Shown one piece after another: positions 34,692 through 43,123 of a stretch of 64,000 nt of DNA. The position numbers were made by a program, and so were the translations under genes. This DNA is from UBA2357 sp041916775. GTDB lineage: Bacteria > Pseudomonadota > Gammaproteobacteria > Burkholderiales > Rhodocyclaceae. Below the pieces are notes generated by a model, which was given only the letters and a program-made list of their open reading frames with translations, did not search any database and was not told the DNA's origin. Where the stretch lies: NCBI GenBank assembly GCA_041916775.1, contig JAYRYZ010000018.1:1-64000 (forward strand), given 5' to 3'. Positions within the stretch are counted from its first letter, which is position 1. Each line of letters begins with the position of its first letter.

Positions 34692-36488
34692 TCAGCCCAG
34701 CGGCCAGAAGATCGGCACGAGCACGCTCAGCATCACCCACACGATCAGGTTCATGGGGATGCCGAGGCGGGCAAAGTCGGTGAAGCGGTAGTTGCCGGCG
34801 TTATAGACCAGGGTGTTGGTCTGGTAGCCGATGGGGGTGGCAAAGCTCGCGCTGGCGGCAAGCATCACGCCGACGACGAAGGGGCGCGGATCCACTCCCA
34901 GATGCTGGGCGACACCGATCACTACAGGGGTGAACAGCACCGCGACCGCGTTGTTGCTGAGGAACTCGGTCGCGATCGAGGTGATGAGGATCACCAGCGA
35001 CAGGATCAACCACGGCGACGCACCCTCACCCAGCCCGACCAGCGCCCCCGCGACCCTGCCGTCGAGGCCGGAGTTGCGCATCGCGATGCTGATCGCGAGC
35101 ATGCCGAAGATGAGCACGATGATCGGCCACTCGATCGCCTTGTAGGCCTCGTCCGAGCGGATGCAGCCGGTGACGATCACCACCGCGGTGCCGATCAGCG
35201 CCAGGCCTTCGATGGGCATCACGTCCAGCGCCGCGAGCAACATCACGCCCGCAATCGTCGCGAGCGCGATCGGCGCCTTCTCGCGCCGGTTGGTGTGCGT
35301 CTTGCCATCGGTGATCGCGAACAGGTCGCCGTTGTCGCAGAAGCGCTTGATCTGCGCCGGCGTGCCCTCTACCAGCAGCACGTCGCCGAACTGCAGCTGG
35401 AAGTCGTCGCCGATGGACTCGAAGGACGCGTTCTTGCGATGCACCGCGATCAGGTGAATGCCGTAGCGCGCCGCGAGGTCGAGATCGCGGATCGGGCGCG
35501 AAACGTAGCGCGAGGTCTGGCCGACGATCGCCTCCACCATCACCACGCCGCGGCGGCGCAAGGTCTCCAGGTCGTGCGGGTCGATCGCCTGGCCCTGCAG
35601 CCCGACGAGATCGGTGCTGCGCAGCTCCATCATCGCGCTGCTGCGCGTGTGCACGATGACGCGGTCGCCCACCATCAGTTGCGTGTCCGGCGAAGGCGAG
35701 GCGAACTCGTCGTCACCGCGAAAGAGGTTCAGCACCTTGATCGTGCCGTTCGACAGCTTCGCCTCCTTGAGCGTACGCCCCACCAGGCGCGAACCCTCGG
35801 GCACGAACAGCTCGGTCATGAAGAGGCGGTCGCCGCTGCCGGTGAACTGCTGCGTCAGTGTCTCGCGCACCGGCAGGAAGCGTGGCGCGAAGAGCAGCAT
35901 GAAGGCACAGCCGACGGCGCCGACAAGGATCGCGGGCAGCGAGATCTCGAATATGCCGAAGGGCGCGAGCCCCGCCTGGCGTGCGACACCATCCACCAGA
36001 ATGTTGGTGGACGTACCCACCATCGTGATCATGCCGCCGAGAATCGTAGCGTAAGACAAGGGGATGAGAAGGCGTGACGGCGCGATCCCATGCCTGCCGG
36101 CGATCGCGATCACCGCAGGGATCATCACCATGACGATCGGTGTGTTGTTGATGAAGGGCGACACGAGCATGCCTACGAGCAGCATCGCCAGCAGCAGGCG
36201 CCGCTCGCTGCCCCCCGCAGCGCTGCCGATCCACTCGCCCAGCCAATCCACACAACCGGTGCGGCTGAGTGCCCCGCTGATGATGAAGAGGCAGGCGATC
36301 GTCACGGGGGCGCTGTTGCTGAATACGCTCAGCACCTCCTTGGGCGCGAGCTGGCCCAGCCCGAGCAGCACCGCCACCGCCACCAGCACGGCGACGTCGG
36401 GCTTCACCCATTCGCGCACGAAAGTCACGAACAGGCCGATCAGCACGAGGCCGACGATCAGCGCGGGAGGAATATCTGGCAGGATCAT
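34692..36488 (-). CDS. SLC13/DASS family transporter with two RCK_C domains
   Basis: About 598 residues. The N- and C-terminal parts hold some ten membrane helices in the anion/Na+ symporter pattern (NNTPIVMVMIPAVIAIA; LSNNAVAVLFTPVVIG). Between them lie two TrkA-C-like (RCK_C) regulatory domains (about residues 215-400, LSNGTIKVLNLFRGDDEF and FGDVLLVEGT). This YfbS-type layout occurs in putative sulfate or dicarboxylate transporters; the substrate is not known. ATG 36488 begins right before the first helix, but no ribosome binding site is visible. An upstream frame to 36551 is possible. Confidence 0.85.
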   Translation of the reverse strand: MILPDIPPALIVGLVLIGLFVTFVREWVKPDVAVLVAVAVLLGLGQLAPKEVLSVFSNSAPVTIACLFIISGALSRTGCVDWLGEWIGSAAGGSERRLLLAMLLVGMLVSPFINNTPIVMVMIPAVIAIAGRHGIAPSRLLIPLSYATILGGMITMVGTSTNILVDGVARQAGLAPFGIFEISLPAILVGAVGCAFMLLFAPRFLPVRETLTQQFTGSGDRLFMTELFVPEGSRLVGRTLKEAKLSNGTIKVLNLFRGDDEFASPSPDTQLMVGDRVIVHTRSSAMMELRSTDLVGLQGQAIDPHDLETLRRRGVVMVEAIVGQTSRYVSRPIRDLDLAARYGIHLIAVHRKNASFESIGDDFQLQFGDVLLVEGTPAQIKRFCDNGDLFAITDGKTHTNRREKAPIALATIAGVMLLAALDVMPIEGLALIGTAVVIVTGCIRSDEAYKAIEWPIIVLIFGMLAISIAMRNSGLDGRVAGALVGLGEGASPWLILSLVILITSIATEFLSNNAVAVLFTPVVIGVAQHLGVDPRPFVVGVMLAASASFATPIGYQTNTLVYNAGNYRFTDFARLGIPMNLIVWVMLSVLVPIFWPLG

Positions 36489-36692
36489 TGCTGTGGTGCA
36501 CAAGGAGCAGGATGGCCGGCTGGCACAATACAGCGCCGCACTCACAACCACTAGGACTCAAGCTGCAGTACGTAATACTCGAAAGTTATAAGCCTGTGTT
36601 TGCACCAGCCCCTCAGCGCCGGGTGAGGGTGCGCAGTGTGCGGTGAACCGCCTTACATGGGAGAATCTCGCATCACCTCCGAGTCCCTCACC

Positions 36693-37217
36693 ATGAGCGA
36701 AGACCACATCGCGCCGATTGCGGCCATCCTCTACAAGCCCACCGATCACATCGAGCCGGTGCTGCTCGCCGCGGCCCGCGCGATCGCCGCCAGCGGCGCA
36801 AGACTGGGCGGGGTGCTGCAGCACGACATCCCGATGGTCATCGACGACCCGTGCGCAATGGAGCTCGAGGATCTCGCCAATGGCACGCGCTTCGCGCTCT
36901 CGCAGGAGCTCGGCAGCGGCTCCGAAGCGTGCCGGCTCGACCCGGCAGCGCTCGCACGCGCCGCAATGTCCATCCGCAACGCACTGGAGGCCGGCACGGA
37001 CCTCGTCGTCGCCAACAAGTTCGGCGCCCAGGAAGCCGCCGGCGCCGGCCTGCGCGCCGAGATGGCGCTGGCGGTGACATCGGGCGTGCCGCTGCTCACC
37101 GCGGTGGGCGAGCGCTTCCTCGCGGAGTGGCAGGACTTCACCGGCGGCGAAACCACCCTCCTGCCCCCCGACGCGGACGCCATCATCGCCTGGTGGCGCG
37201 CCATCCACAGCGCTTGA
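36693..37217 (+). CDS. DUF2478 family protein
   Basis: 174 residues of the DUF2478 family, probably a P-loop-like nucleotide-binding fold without an intact Walker A. Recognisable blocks are GARLGGVLQHD, the catalytic-looking DLVVANKFGAQEAAGAGLR and PLLTAVGERFLAEW. Members are often encoded near molybdate or nitrogen metabolism genes, but none is present here. Start uncertain: ATG 36693 chosen by family length, ATG 36657 is an alternative, neither with a strong ribosome binding site. It is followed eight bases later by the YkgJ-type gene, so the two probably form an operon. Confidence 0.75.
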   Translation: MSEDHIAPIAAILYKPTDHIEPVLLAAARAIAASGARLGGVLQHDIPMVIDDPCAMELEDLANGTRFALSQELGSGSEACRLDPAALARAAMSIRNALEAGTDLVVANKFGAQEAAGAGLRAEMALAVTSGVPLLTAVGERFLAEWQDFTGGETTLLPPDADAIIAWWRAIHSA

Positions 37218-37225
37218 GCCACGGC

Positions 37226-37501
37226 ATGGACTGCCGACCGCACTGCGGCGCCTGCTGCATCGCGCCCTCGATCACCTCGCCGATACCCGGCATGCCCGAG
37301 GGCAAGCCGGCCGGTGTAGCGTGCGTGCAGCTCGATGCCGAGCTGCGCTGCCGCATCTTCGGCCAGCCCGGGCGCCCCGCCTGCTGCAGCGGGTTGCAGG
37401 CCTCGGAGGAGATGTGCGGCACATCGCGGCAAGCGGCGCTGCGCTGGATTACGGCACTGGAGGCGGCAACCGCGCCGCGACAGCGCACCTGCCAGGGCTG
37501 A
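37226..37501 (+). CDS. YkgJ-type cysteine-cluster protein (UPF0153-like)
   Basis: 91 residues rich in cysteine. The N-terminal CRPHCGACC motif, the GMPEGKPAGVACVQL region and the later CRIFG, CC and EMCG positions match the YkgJ/zinc- or iron-binding cysteine-cluster family. These are small cytosolic proteins thought to bind a metal or Fe-S cluster; no activity is assigned. Start ATG 37226, a few bases after the DUF2478 stop; the C-terminus ends with a Cys near residue 89. Confidence 0.75.
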   Translation: MDCRPHCGACCIAPSITSPIPGMPEGKPAGVACVQLDAELRCRIFGQPGRPACCSGLQASEEMCGTSRQAALRWITALEAATAPRQRTCQG

Positions 37502-37585
37502 TCCGTCGCTACGCAACTTTGCCCGCACGGGACAGGGGACGCCAGCGCCGGTCGCGGATCAACGGCAGGATGATCGCCGCAGGCG

Positions 37586-39667
37586 TCAGAGCAGATCACG
37601 CTCCAGTGGCGGTTCGACAGGATCATCACGCCACGCCGGGTCATACACCGTACAGCCGTTGCGGCCTTCGCGCTTGGCGACGTACATCGCGACGTCAGCC
37701 GCCTTGGCCAGTTCCAGCTCGGACACCCCATGCTCGGGGTACAGGGCGACCCCCAGACTGGCCGAGAGGACGAACGCGCGGCCGTTGATCGGAAAGGGCT
37801 GCTCCAGGGCGTGCCGGATCTTCTCCCCCACCCGCCATGCGGCGCCGACGTCCTCGACATTGGTCAGGAGCAGCACGAACTCGTCGCCGCCGATCCGGGC
37901 GACGGTGTCGGATTCGCGCAGACACCCACGTATGCGCCCAGCAGCGGCCCTCAACACGAGATCGCCGACATCGTGGCCGAACTGATCGTTGATCGGCTTG
38001 AAGTGATCCAGATCCAGGAACATCACCGCGAGTTTTCCGCCCGACCGCCTCGCCAGCGCCAGCGCCTGCTTGAGCGTCTCGGAGAACAACGCGCGGTTCG
38101 GCAATTCCGTCAGGGCATCGTACTGCGCCATGTGCCGGATACGCTCCTCCGTCTGACGGCGCTTGGTCACGTCGCGGGTGACTCCGAGCAGGCCGGCAAA
38201 CTCGCCGCGCGCGTTGGTCATGCTGGTGACGGTGACCTCGGTCCACACCGTGGTGCCGTCCTTGCAGGGCTGCTCGAGGTCCTCACGAAAAGGCGGCACC
38301 GGCTCGCCGTTGCGCACTGCATTGATCGCCGCTGCGAGCCCACGGGCCGCCACCACCGCAGAATCCGGGGTGAGCGACTGATCCAGCGATTGCTGCATGA
38401 CCTCTGCCACGGTAAAGCCGCGCAACTTCTCCACTGACGGACTGATGTAGGTGAAGCGCCCATCAAGATCCATGGTCCAGATCACCTCGGAGGCATGTTC
38501 CGCCAACAGGCGGTAGCGCTCCTCGGAGATCGCCAGCTCTTCGGCCGCTGCGCCGAGCTGGCGCATGCTGGCGCTGAGGCGGCGATTGACCCGCAGGATG
38601 TAGAGCAGCAAGGTCCCGGCGAGCAGCGCGGCGGCGAGCCCGCCGAGGATATAGGGCGCAAAGCGCAGCAGCTGACCCGCGTCGGGTACGGGGTGATACA
38701 AAAAGCCTTCGAGCGGAAAGTCGGCAGGCAGCAAGCCCAGCGCAGCATAGGTCTCGGCGATGTGCGTCCAGCGGCCACGGTGCACGTAGCCGATCTCGAT
38801 CAGATCCGCCCGGATCAGCGGCACCATCCGCGCGGCCTCGAACTCGAGGAAGCGCGCCTCCACATCCGGCAGGTAGCGGCTGCGGATCAGCTGGATGATC
38901 TCGTCGGGATGCTTCAGCGCATACTCCCAGCCGCGCAGGCTGGCGGCACGGAACGCGGCGACCCGCTCGGGATGCTGGCGCAGCAGCGCTTCGCCTACGA
39001 ACAGGTTGTCGCCGTAGAAGTCGATACCGGCCGAGCGCGGCGTGAGGATCTGGTAGCTGAGCCCGGCCTTGTCGAGAAAGTAAGGCTCATTGGTCACATA
39101 GACCGAGGCGGCATCCACCCTGCCCTGAATCAGGTCGTCGATATCGAAGCTGTGCGGTACAAGGGTGATCATGTCGGTTGCGATGCGTTCGCGCAGCAGG
39201 TAGGCGAAGAGCTCGTCCGACTGCGGCTCGATCATCACGCGCTTGCCAACCAGATCGTGGACACTCTGCAACGCGCCACGCACGGGTACCGCAATCGCCA
39301 GCGGAGAATGCTGGAAGATCACTGCCAGCGTCACCACCGGCTTGCCCGCCGCACGCGCGAGCAGCAGGCTGCTGGTGCCGATACCGAAATCGGCCTCGCC
39401 GGAGACCACGCGCTCCACCACGTCGATACCGGGCGCCCCCGCCTGGATGTCGACCTCCAAGCCCGCTTCACGGTAGTAGCCCTTTTCCAGCGCCGCGTAG
39501 TAGCCGGCGAACTGGAAGGCATGGTGCCACTTGAGTTGCAGCACCACGGCCTCCTGTGCCCACGCTGTGGCGGGCAGCATCAGCACGAGCCCCGCCAGCA
39601 GCGCGGCCCACGCCCGTGCCTTCAGCACACACCCTCCCAGGACCCGCGCAACGCTCGTCCGTACCAC
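37586..39667 (-). CDS. NMT1/THI5-like sensor fused to PAS and GGDEF domains
   Basis: 693 residues. A signal/anchor segment (about 18-38) is followed by a periplasmic NMT1/THI5-like binding domain (LQLKWHHAFQFAGYYAALEKGYY start), a membrane helix at about 337-357, a PAS domain (about 385-505) and a C-terminal GGDEF domain. The active motif GGDEF sits at residues 593-597, with an RxxD inhibition site (RESD) five residues before, so it should make c-di-GMP. NMT1-like domains bind thiamine pyrimidine precursors or other small molecules in ABC systems; here the domain is the likely sensor. The thiD-thiC operon is 4 kb away, but co-regulation is not shown. Confidence 0.9.
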   Translation of the reverse strand: MVRTSVARVLGGCVLKARAWAALLAGLVLMLPATAWAQEAVVLQLKWHHAFQFAGYYAALEKGYYREAGLEVDIQAGAPGIDVVERVVSGEADFGIGTSSLLLARAAGKPVVTLAVIFQHSPLAIAVPVRGALQSVHDLVGKRVMIEPQSDELFAYLLRERIATDMITLVPHSFDIDDLIQGRVDAASVYVTNEPYFLDKAGLSYQILTPRSAGIDFYGDNLFVGEALLRQHPERVAAFRAASLRGWEYALKHPDEIIQLIRSRYLPDVEARFLEFEAARMVPLIRADLIEIGYVHRGRWTHIAETYAALGLLPADFPLEGFLYHPVPDAGQLLRFAPYILGGLAAALLAGTLLLYILRVNRRLSASMRQLGAAAEELAISEERYRLLAEHASEVIWTMDLDGRFTYISPSVEKLRGFTVAEVMQQSLDQSLTPDSAVVAARGLAAAINAVRNGEPVPPFREDLEQPCKDGTTVWTEVTVTSMTNARGEFAGLLGVTRDVTKRRQTEERIRHMAQYDALTELPNRALFSETLKQALALARRSGGKLAVMFLDLDHFKPINDQFGHDVGDLVLRAAAGRIRGCLRESDTVARIGGDEFVLLLTNVEDVGAAWRVGEKIRHALEQPFPINGRAFVLSASLGVALYPEHGVSELELAKAADVAMYVAKREGRNGCTVYDPAWRDDPVEPPLERDLL

Positions 39668-41323
39668 TCAACCCTCCAGTGCAACAGGCCCCCACACCGG
39701 GAAGACGTCTCCCGGCCCGGGGTTGTCGGGATGGCATGCACCGCCGAGGTGAGTCATCACGCCCCATGCGGCATTCAGCGCAGTCTGCACCGCGCCTTCC
39801 GCCCAGGCCGGGGTCCAGCTCACGTCGTCGCCGGCGAGGAACACGCCGCGCTGCGCGGTGGGCAGGTCGTGCTGCATGAAATGGCCGTACATGCGGTGGT
39901 TGTAGCGGTAGTGGCCGGGCAGCGCGCCCTTGAAGGCGCCGAGGAAGTTGGGGTCGGCCTCCCAGCTCACGGTGATCGGGTTGCCGCGGATGTGGGCGGC
40001 GATGTCGACATCAGGGTAGATCTTCTTCAGCGCGCCCAGCGCAAGCTCGGTGCGTTTCTCCGCGTCCAGCGGCAGCACCTTGAGCGCGTCGCTCATCCAC
40101 GCATAGCTCAGGCAGATCACACCGGGCTGGTCGGGGCCGTTGTCGAAGAGATAGGTGCCGCGGGTGAGCCGGTCGGTGAGCGTCATCGACATCCGCTGCT
40201 CGCCGCTCTGCGGGTCGCGGTCCTGCCAGAAGGGCCGGTCCACCATCACGAAGGTCTTCGCCGACTGCATGTAGCGGGTGCGGTCGAGCGCCATCCACAG
40301 CGACTGGGCGAAGAGCGCCTCGTCGGTGTCGATCGCGGTGGTGAGAAGCCAGCTCTGGCAGGTGCACACCACCGCGTCGAAGCGGTCCCGGTGGCCGCGA
40401 CTGTCGACCACGACCAGCCGGCCATCGACATCGCGGAAGAGCTTGCGCGCCGCGGGGCGGGGCGCGCCGTCGTTGAGCGCCTGCAGCGAGGTGCCCGCGG
40501 GCCAGTGCGCGATGCCGCCCGGCGTATGCTGCCACAGCCGCCGCGGCAGCTGCTCGACGCCGCCGACGACGAGGTGCTGGTCGGTGTCGCAGCCGGTGAC
40601 GTTCACTCGCAGGATCTCGAGCATGGAGTTGGGGAAATCCGAATCCCAGCCGCCGGTGCCGAAGCCCACCTGGCCGAACACCTCGCGGTGGCGGAAGCTC
40701 AGCGCCTGGAAGGCCGACGAACCGGTGATGAAGTCGTAGAAGGTGCGCTCGTCCCAGGCCTGTACGATCGGGTTCCACAAGGCCTTGACGCGGACGGCAT
40801 CACGCGCGCGGATCGCCGCCTGCAGTTCGGAGAAGCGCGCGCCCTCCTCCAGCGCGGCATCGTAGGCGCGCGCCACCTCCTGGAACAGCGGCGGCAGGTC
40901 GGCGAGCGTTTCGGCGTAGTGGCGCACGCCTTCGAGCTCGATCACGGTGGAGCCGGCAGCCGGCGTGAGCGGGTTGGGGAAGGGCCGGGTGCGCAGGTCC
41001 ATGCGCTCCAGGTAGTGATAGAAGCCGCGCGAGGACTGCGGAAAGCGCATGCCGCCCAGTTCGGCGATGACCTCCGGGTTGCCCGGGAAGGGCTCGGAGC
41101 GCAGCCGCCCGCCGAGCCGCCCGGCCTCGTAGAACACCGGCCGCACGCCCATGCGCATCAGCTCGTAGCCGCACACCAGCCCGGCGATGCCGGCGCCGAT
41201 CACCGCCACCCGCGTGCCACGCGCGTCCGCCGGCACGCTGCCGAGGCCGGCGGGGTGCTGCAGCCAGTCGTCGTAGGCAAAGGGAAAGTCGGGTCCGAAC
41301 ATCGAAAACGGCTTGTCGCGCAT
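39668..41323 (-). CDS. davB: L-lysine 2-monooxygenase
   Basis: 551 residues, flavin amine oxidase family. It follows Pseudomonas DavB closely along its whole length: GPDFPFAYDDWLQHPAGLGS start, FAD-binding VAVIGAGIAGLVCGYEL (about 40-56), substrate-loop GGMRFP, and the C-terminal FLAGDDVSWTPAWAEGAVQTALNA. The reaction is oxidative decarboxylation of lysine to 5-aminovaleramide. Tryptophan and phenylalanine 2-monooxygenases are relatives, but the DavB-like sequence and the adjacent davA support lysine. The start has GAGGAGG ahead and lies 14 bases after the davA stop. Confidence 0.9.
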   Translation of the reverse strand: MRDKPFSMFGPDFPFAYDDWLQHPAGLGSVPADARGTRVAVIGAGIAGLVCGYELMRMGVRPVFYEAGRLGGRLRSEPFPGNPEVIAELGGMRFPQSSRGFYHYLERMDLRTRPFPNPLTPAAGSTVIELEGVRHYAETLADLPPLFQEVARAYDAALEEGARFSELQAAIRARDAVRVKALWNPIVQAWDERTFYDFITGSSAFQALSFRHREVFGQVGFGTGGWDSDFPNSMLEILRVNVTGCDTDQHLVVGGVEQLPRRLWQHTPGGIAHWPAGTSLQALNDGAPRPAARKLFRDVDGRLVVVDSRGHRDRFDAVVCTCQSWLLTTAIDTDEALFAQSLWMALDRTRYMQSAKTFVMVDRPFWQDRDPQSGEQRMSMTLTDRLTRGTYLFDNGPDQPGVICLSYAWMSDALKVLPLDAEKRTELALGALKKIYPDVDIAAHIRGNPITVSWEADPNFLGAFKGALPGHYRYNHRMYGHFMQHDLPTAQRGVFLAGDDVSWTPAWAEGAVQTALNAAWGVMTHLGGACHPDNPGPGDVFPVWGPVALEG

Positions 41324-41337
41324 CGCGGGCCTCCTCG

Positions 41338-42168
41338 TCAGCGCAGGTACAGTTCGGGACGGCGGCCGGCCAGATAGGGCTGCGCGGCGCGCGTCTGCGC
41401 CAGCGCCGCCGCGTCCAGGTCGGCAAGAATCAGCGCGGGCGCGGTGTCACCCGCCGCTGCCAGCGTGCGCCCATCCGGCGCGCAGATGCTGGAGAGCCCG
41501 CAGTAGTGCAGCCCGGCCTCCTCGCCGCAATAGTTGGCATAGGCCACATACAGCCCGTTCTCCTCGGCACGCGCGGGCACCATCGTTGTCGCCACGCTGG
41601 TGTAGGGGCGCATGTTGGCGGTCGGCACCAGCAGCACGTCCGCACCCTGCAGCCGGTAGCTTCGCGCAAGCTCGGGGAACTCGATGTCGTAGCAGATCGC
41701 CAGCGCCAGCCGCAGGCCGTTGAGCGTCAACGGCGGCGGCAGCGCATCGCCGGCGCGGAAGCGCTCGCGGTCGAGCGCGCCGAAGAGGTGGGTCTTGCGG
41801 TAATGGAGGCGCGGCTCGCCGTCCGCACCGATGAGCTGGGCGGCGTTGTAGAGCGCGCCGTCCGCACCGCGCTCGGGGTAGCCGATCACGAGCGCGAGCT
41901 TGTGCTCGGCCGCGAGCGCACGTGCGGCGCGGCACAACGGCCCGTCGGCAGCTTCGGCGAGCTTGTCGAGCTGCGCGAGCGGCCAGGCGTAGCCGGTGAG
42001 CCCCATCTCGGGCATCACGAGAAGATCGGCGCCTTGCGCGCACGCTGCCATGCAGGCCTCGCGCAGCATCGCCAGACCCTCCGCGGACGAGCCAGCCGGC
42101 CGCGTCTGCGCCAGGGCCAGGCGGAGCCGACCGGAAGGCTGCGTCTGCCCTGCGTCAGCGGCGCTCAT
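41338..42168 (-). CDS. davA: 5-aminovaleramidase
   Basis: 276 residues, carbon-nitrogen hydrolase (nitrilase) family. The catalytic triad is visible as E54 (PEMGLTGY), K125 (YRKTHLFG) and C159 (ICYDIEFPE). It should hydrolyse 5-aminovaleramide to 5-aminovalerate, the step after DavB; the two genes are adjacent as in Pseudomonas. The start at 42168 overlaps the end of the thioredoxin gene by 14 bases and has a G-rich ribosome binding site. The next enzymes (davT, davD) are not in the window. Confidence 0.88.
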   Translation of the reverse strand: MSAADAGQTQPSGRLRLALAQTRPAGSSAEGLAMLREACMAACAQGADLLVMPEMGLTGYAWPLAQLDKLAEAADGPLCRAARALAAEHKLALVIGYPERGADGALYNAAQLIGADGEPRLHYRKTHLFGALDRERFRAGDALPPPLTLNGLRLALAICYDIEFPELARSYRLQGADVLLVPTANMRPYTSVATTMVPARAEENGLYVAYANYCGEEAGLHYCGLSSICAPDGRTLAAAGDTAPALILADLDAAALAQTRAAQPYLAGRRPELYLR

Positions 42169-42496
42169 CTTGCCCCCCGGCTGCGTCGAACATCGCACGG
42201 ATCGCCCCTGCGTCACCCGGCCGCACTGCGCGCGCAAGCTCCCGGCCATCGCGCATCAGCACCAGCGTCGGCCAAAGCCGCACCTGAAAGCTGCGCCCGA
42301 GGCGCCGCCCGGGGCCGTCCTCGATGCGCAGGTGGCGCAGCACGGGCGCACCGGCGAGCGCTTCGGCGATGTGCGGTTGGGCGCGCTGGCAATGCGGACA
42401 CCATGCAGTGCCGAACTCGACCAGCACCAAACCGGGCATGGCATCGACCTCGGCGCGGCCAGGGCCGGGGTTCTCGTAGCGCGTGGCTGAGTTCAT
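42155..42496 (-). CDS. Thioredoxin-family protein leading the dav operon
   Basis: 113 residues, thioredoxin fold with active site WCPHC (C33, C36), preceded by a LVLVEFGTAWC strand and followed by VRLWPTLVLMRDG with the cis-proline. No signal peptide, so cytosolic. The CPHC motif is more oxidising than the usual CGPC. AAGGAGGA precedes the ATG, and the gene overlaps davA, so it is the first gene of a three-gene operon. A role in lysine catabolism is not known. It is divergent from the bufferin cluster. Confidence 0.85.
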   Translation of the reverse strand: MNSATRYENPGPGRAEVDAMPGLVLVEFGTAWCPHCQRAQPHIAEALAGAPVLRHLRIEDGPGRRLGRSFQVRLWPTLVLMRDGRELARAVRPGDAGAIRAMFDAAGGQDERR

Positions 42497-42743
42497 GCGC
42501 GTCCTCCTTGTCCGGGGATGATTGCAGCATGGCAGGCCGGCCTTGTCGAGCCCGCAGGTACGAAAACCTGGGCACACGCACACCCGGACCGCGCCCGCGG
42601 CATAGGTAGCAGCCGCAATCGCGCTGCGTAGCCCTACGAATGGTCGGGCGGGCAGGCCGCAAGGACAATCTGCTCCACGGATGCCGCACAAGGTTGTGGC
42701 GCCCGCCCCGCTCCACCCGCAAACCCAGCCGAGGACATTGACC
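42497..42743. promoter_or_regulatory. Divergent control region, dav operon / bufferin operon
   Basis: 247 bases between the thioredoxin and bufA starts; it must hold both promoters. I looked for an ECF-type (Caulobacter SigF-like) box and a copper-responsive palindrome and found neither convincingly. Confidence 0.4.
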
Positions 42744-43100
42744 ATGCACACCACCGACCAGCCTTCGATCAACCTGCATCCCTCCGACGCCAGCCACACC
42801 AAGGCCCGCACCACCCTGACCGCCGCCGCCTTGGCGATGGCGCTGGGTGCGGCGCTGAGCCTCTCGACGGCGCCGGCCGCCGCCCAGCAAGCCGACATGG
42901 AGAAATGCTACGGCGTGGCCATGAAAGGCAAGAACGATTGCGCGGCCGGCCCCGGCACGAGCTGCGCCGGTACCTCCAAGGTCGATCACCAGGCGAACGC
43001 CTGGAAGATGGTACCCAAGGGCAGCTGCGAGAAGACCGCGTCGTCGACATCGCCGACCGGCTTCGGCCAGCTGCAGGCCTACACCGCCAAGCAGTCGTAA
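42744..43100 (+). CDS. bufA: Bufferin-type precursor peptide (DUF2282)
   Basis: 118 residues. A 20-residue hydrophilic start precedes a Sec signal peptide (hydrophobic core about 24-43, cleavage near APAAA-QQ at 47-48). The mature part carries the DUF2282 signature with four cysteines (C55 in EKCYG, C66 in NDCAAG, C74 in SCAGTS, C95 in GSCEK). In Caulobacter such peptides (bufferins) have core cysteines converted to thio-heterocycles by a DUF692 enzyme and bind copper in the periplasm. That enzyme gene is 23 bases downstream. A Ser/Thr-rich tail of about 20 residues follows the last Cys. GAGGAC precedes the ATG. Confidence 0.88.
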   Translation: MHTTDQPSINLHPSDASHTKARTTLTAAALAMALGAALSLSTAPAAAQQADMEKCYGVAMKGKNDCAAGPGTSCAGTSKVDHQANAWKMVPKGSCEKTASSTSPTGFGQLQAYTAKQS

Positions 43101-43123
43101 AAGTCCATCGACAGGAGCCTTCG

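Noticed and set aside
38495..41377. Very long open frame opposite davB and the NMT1-GGDEF gene
   Set aside because: It spans two well-supported genes on the other strand and their intergenic gap, with no domain signature; a base-composition artefact.
42600..42743. ECF-type promoter ahead of bufA
   Set aside because: I looked for a GTAACC/CGAA-like pair as in Caulobacter; a GTAGCC and a CGAA occur but only two to three bases apart.
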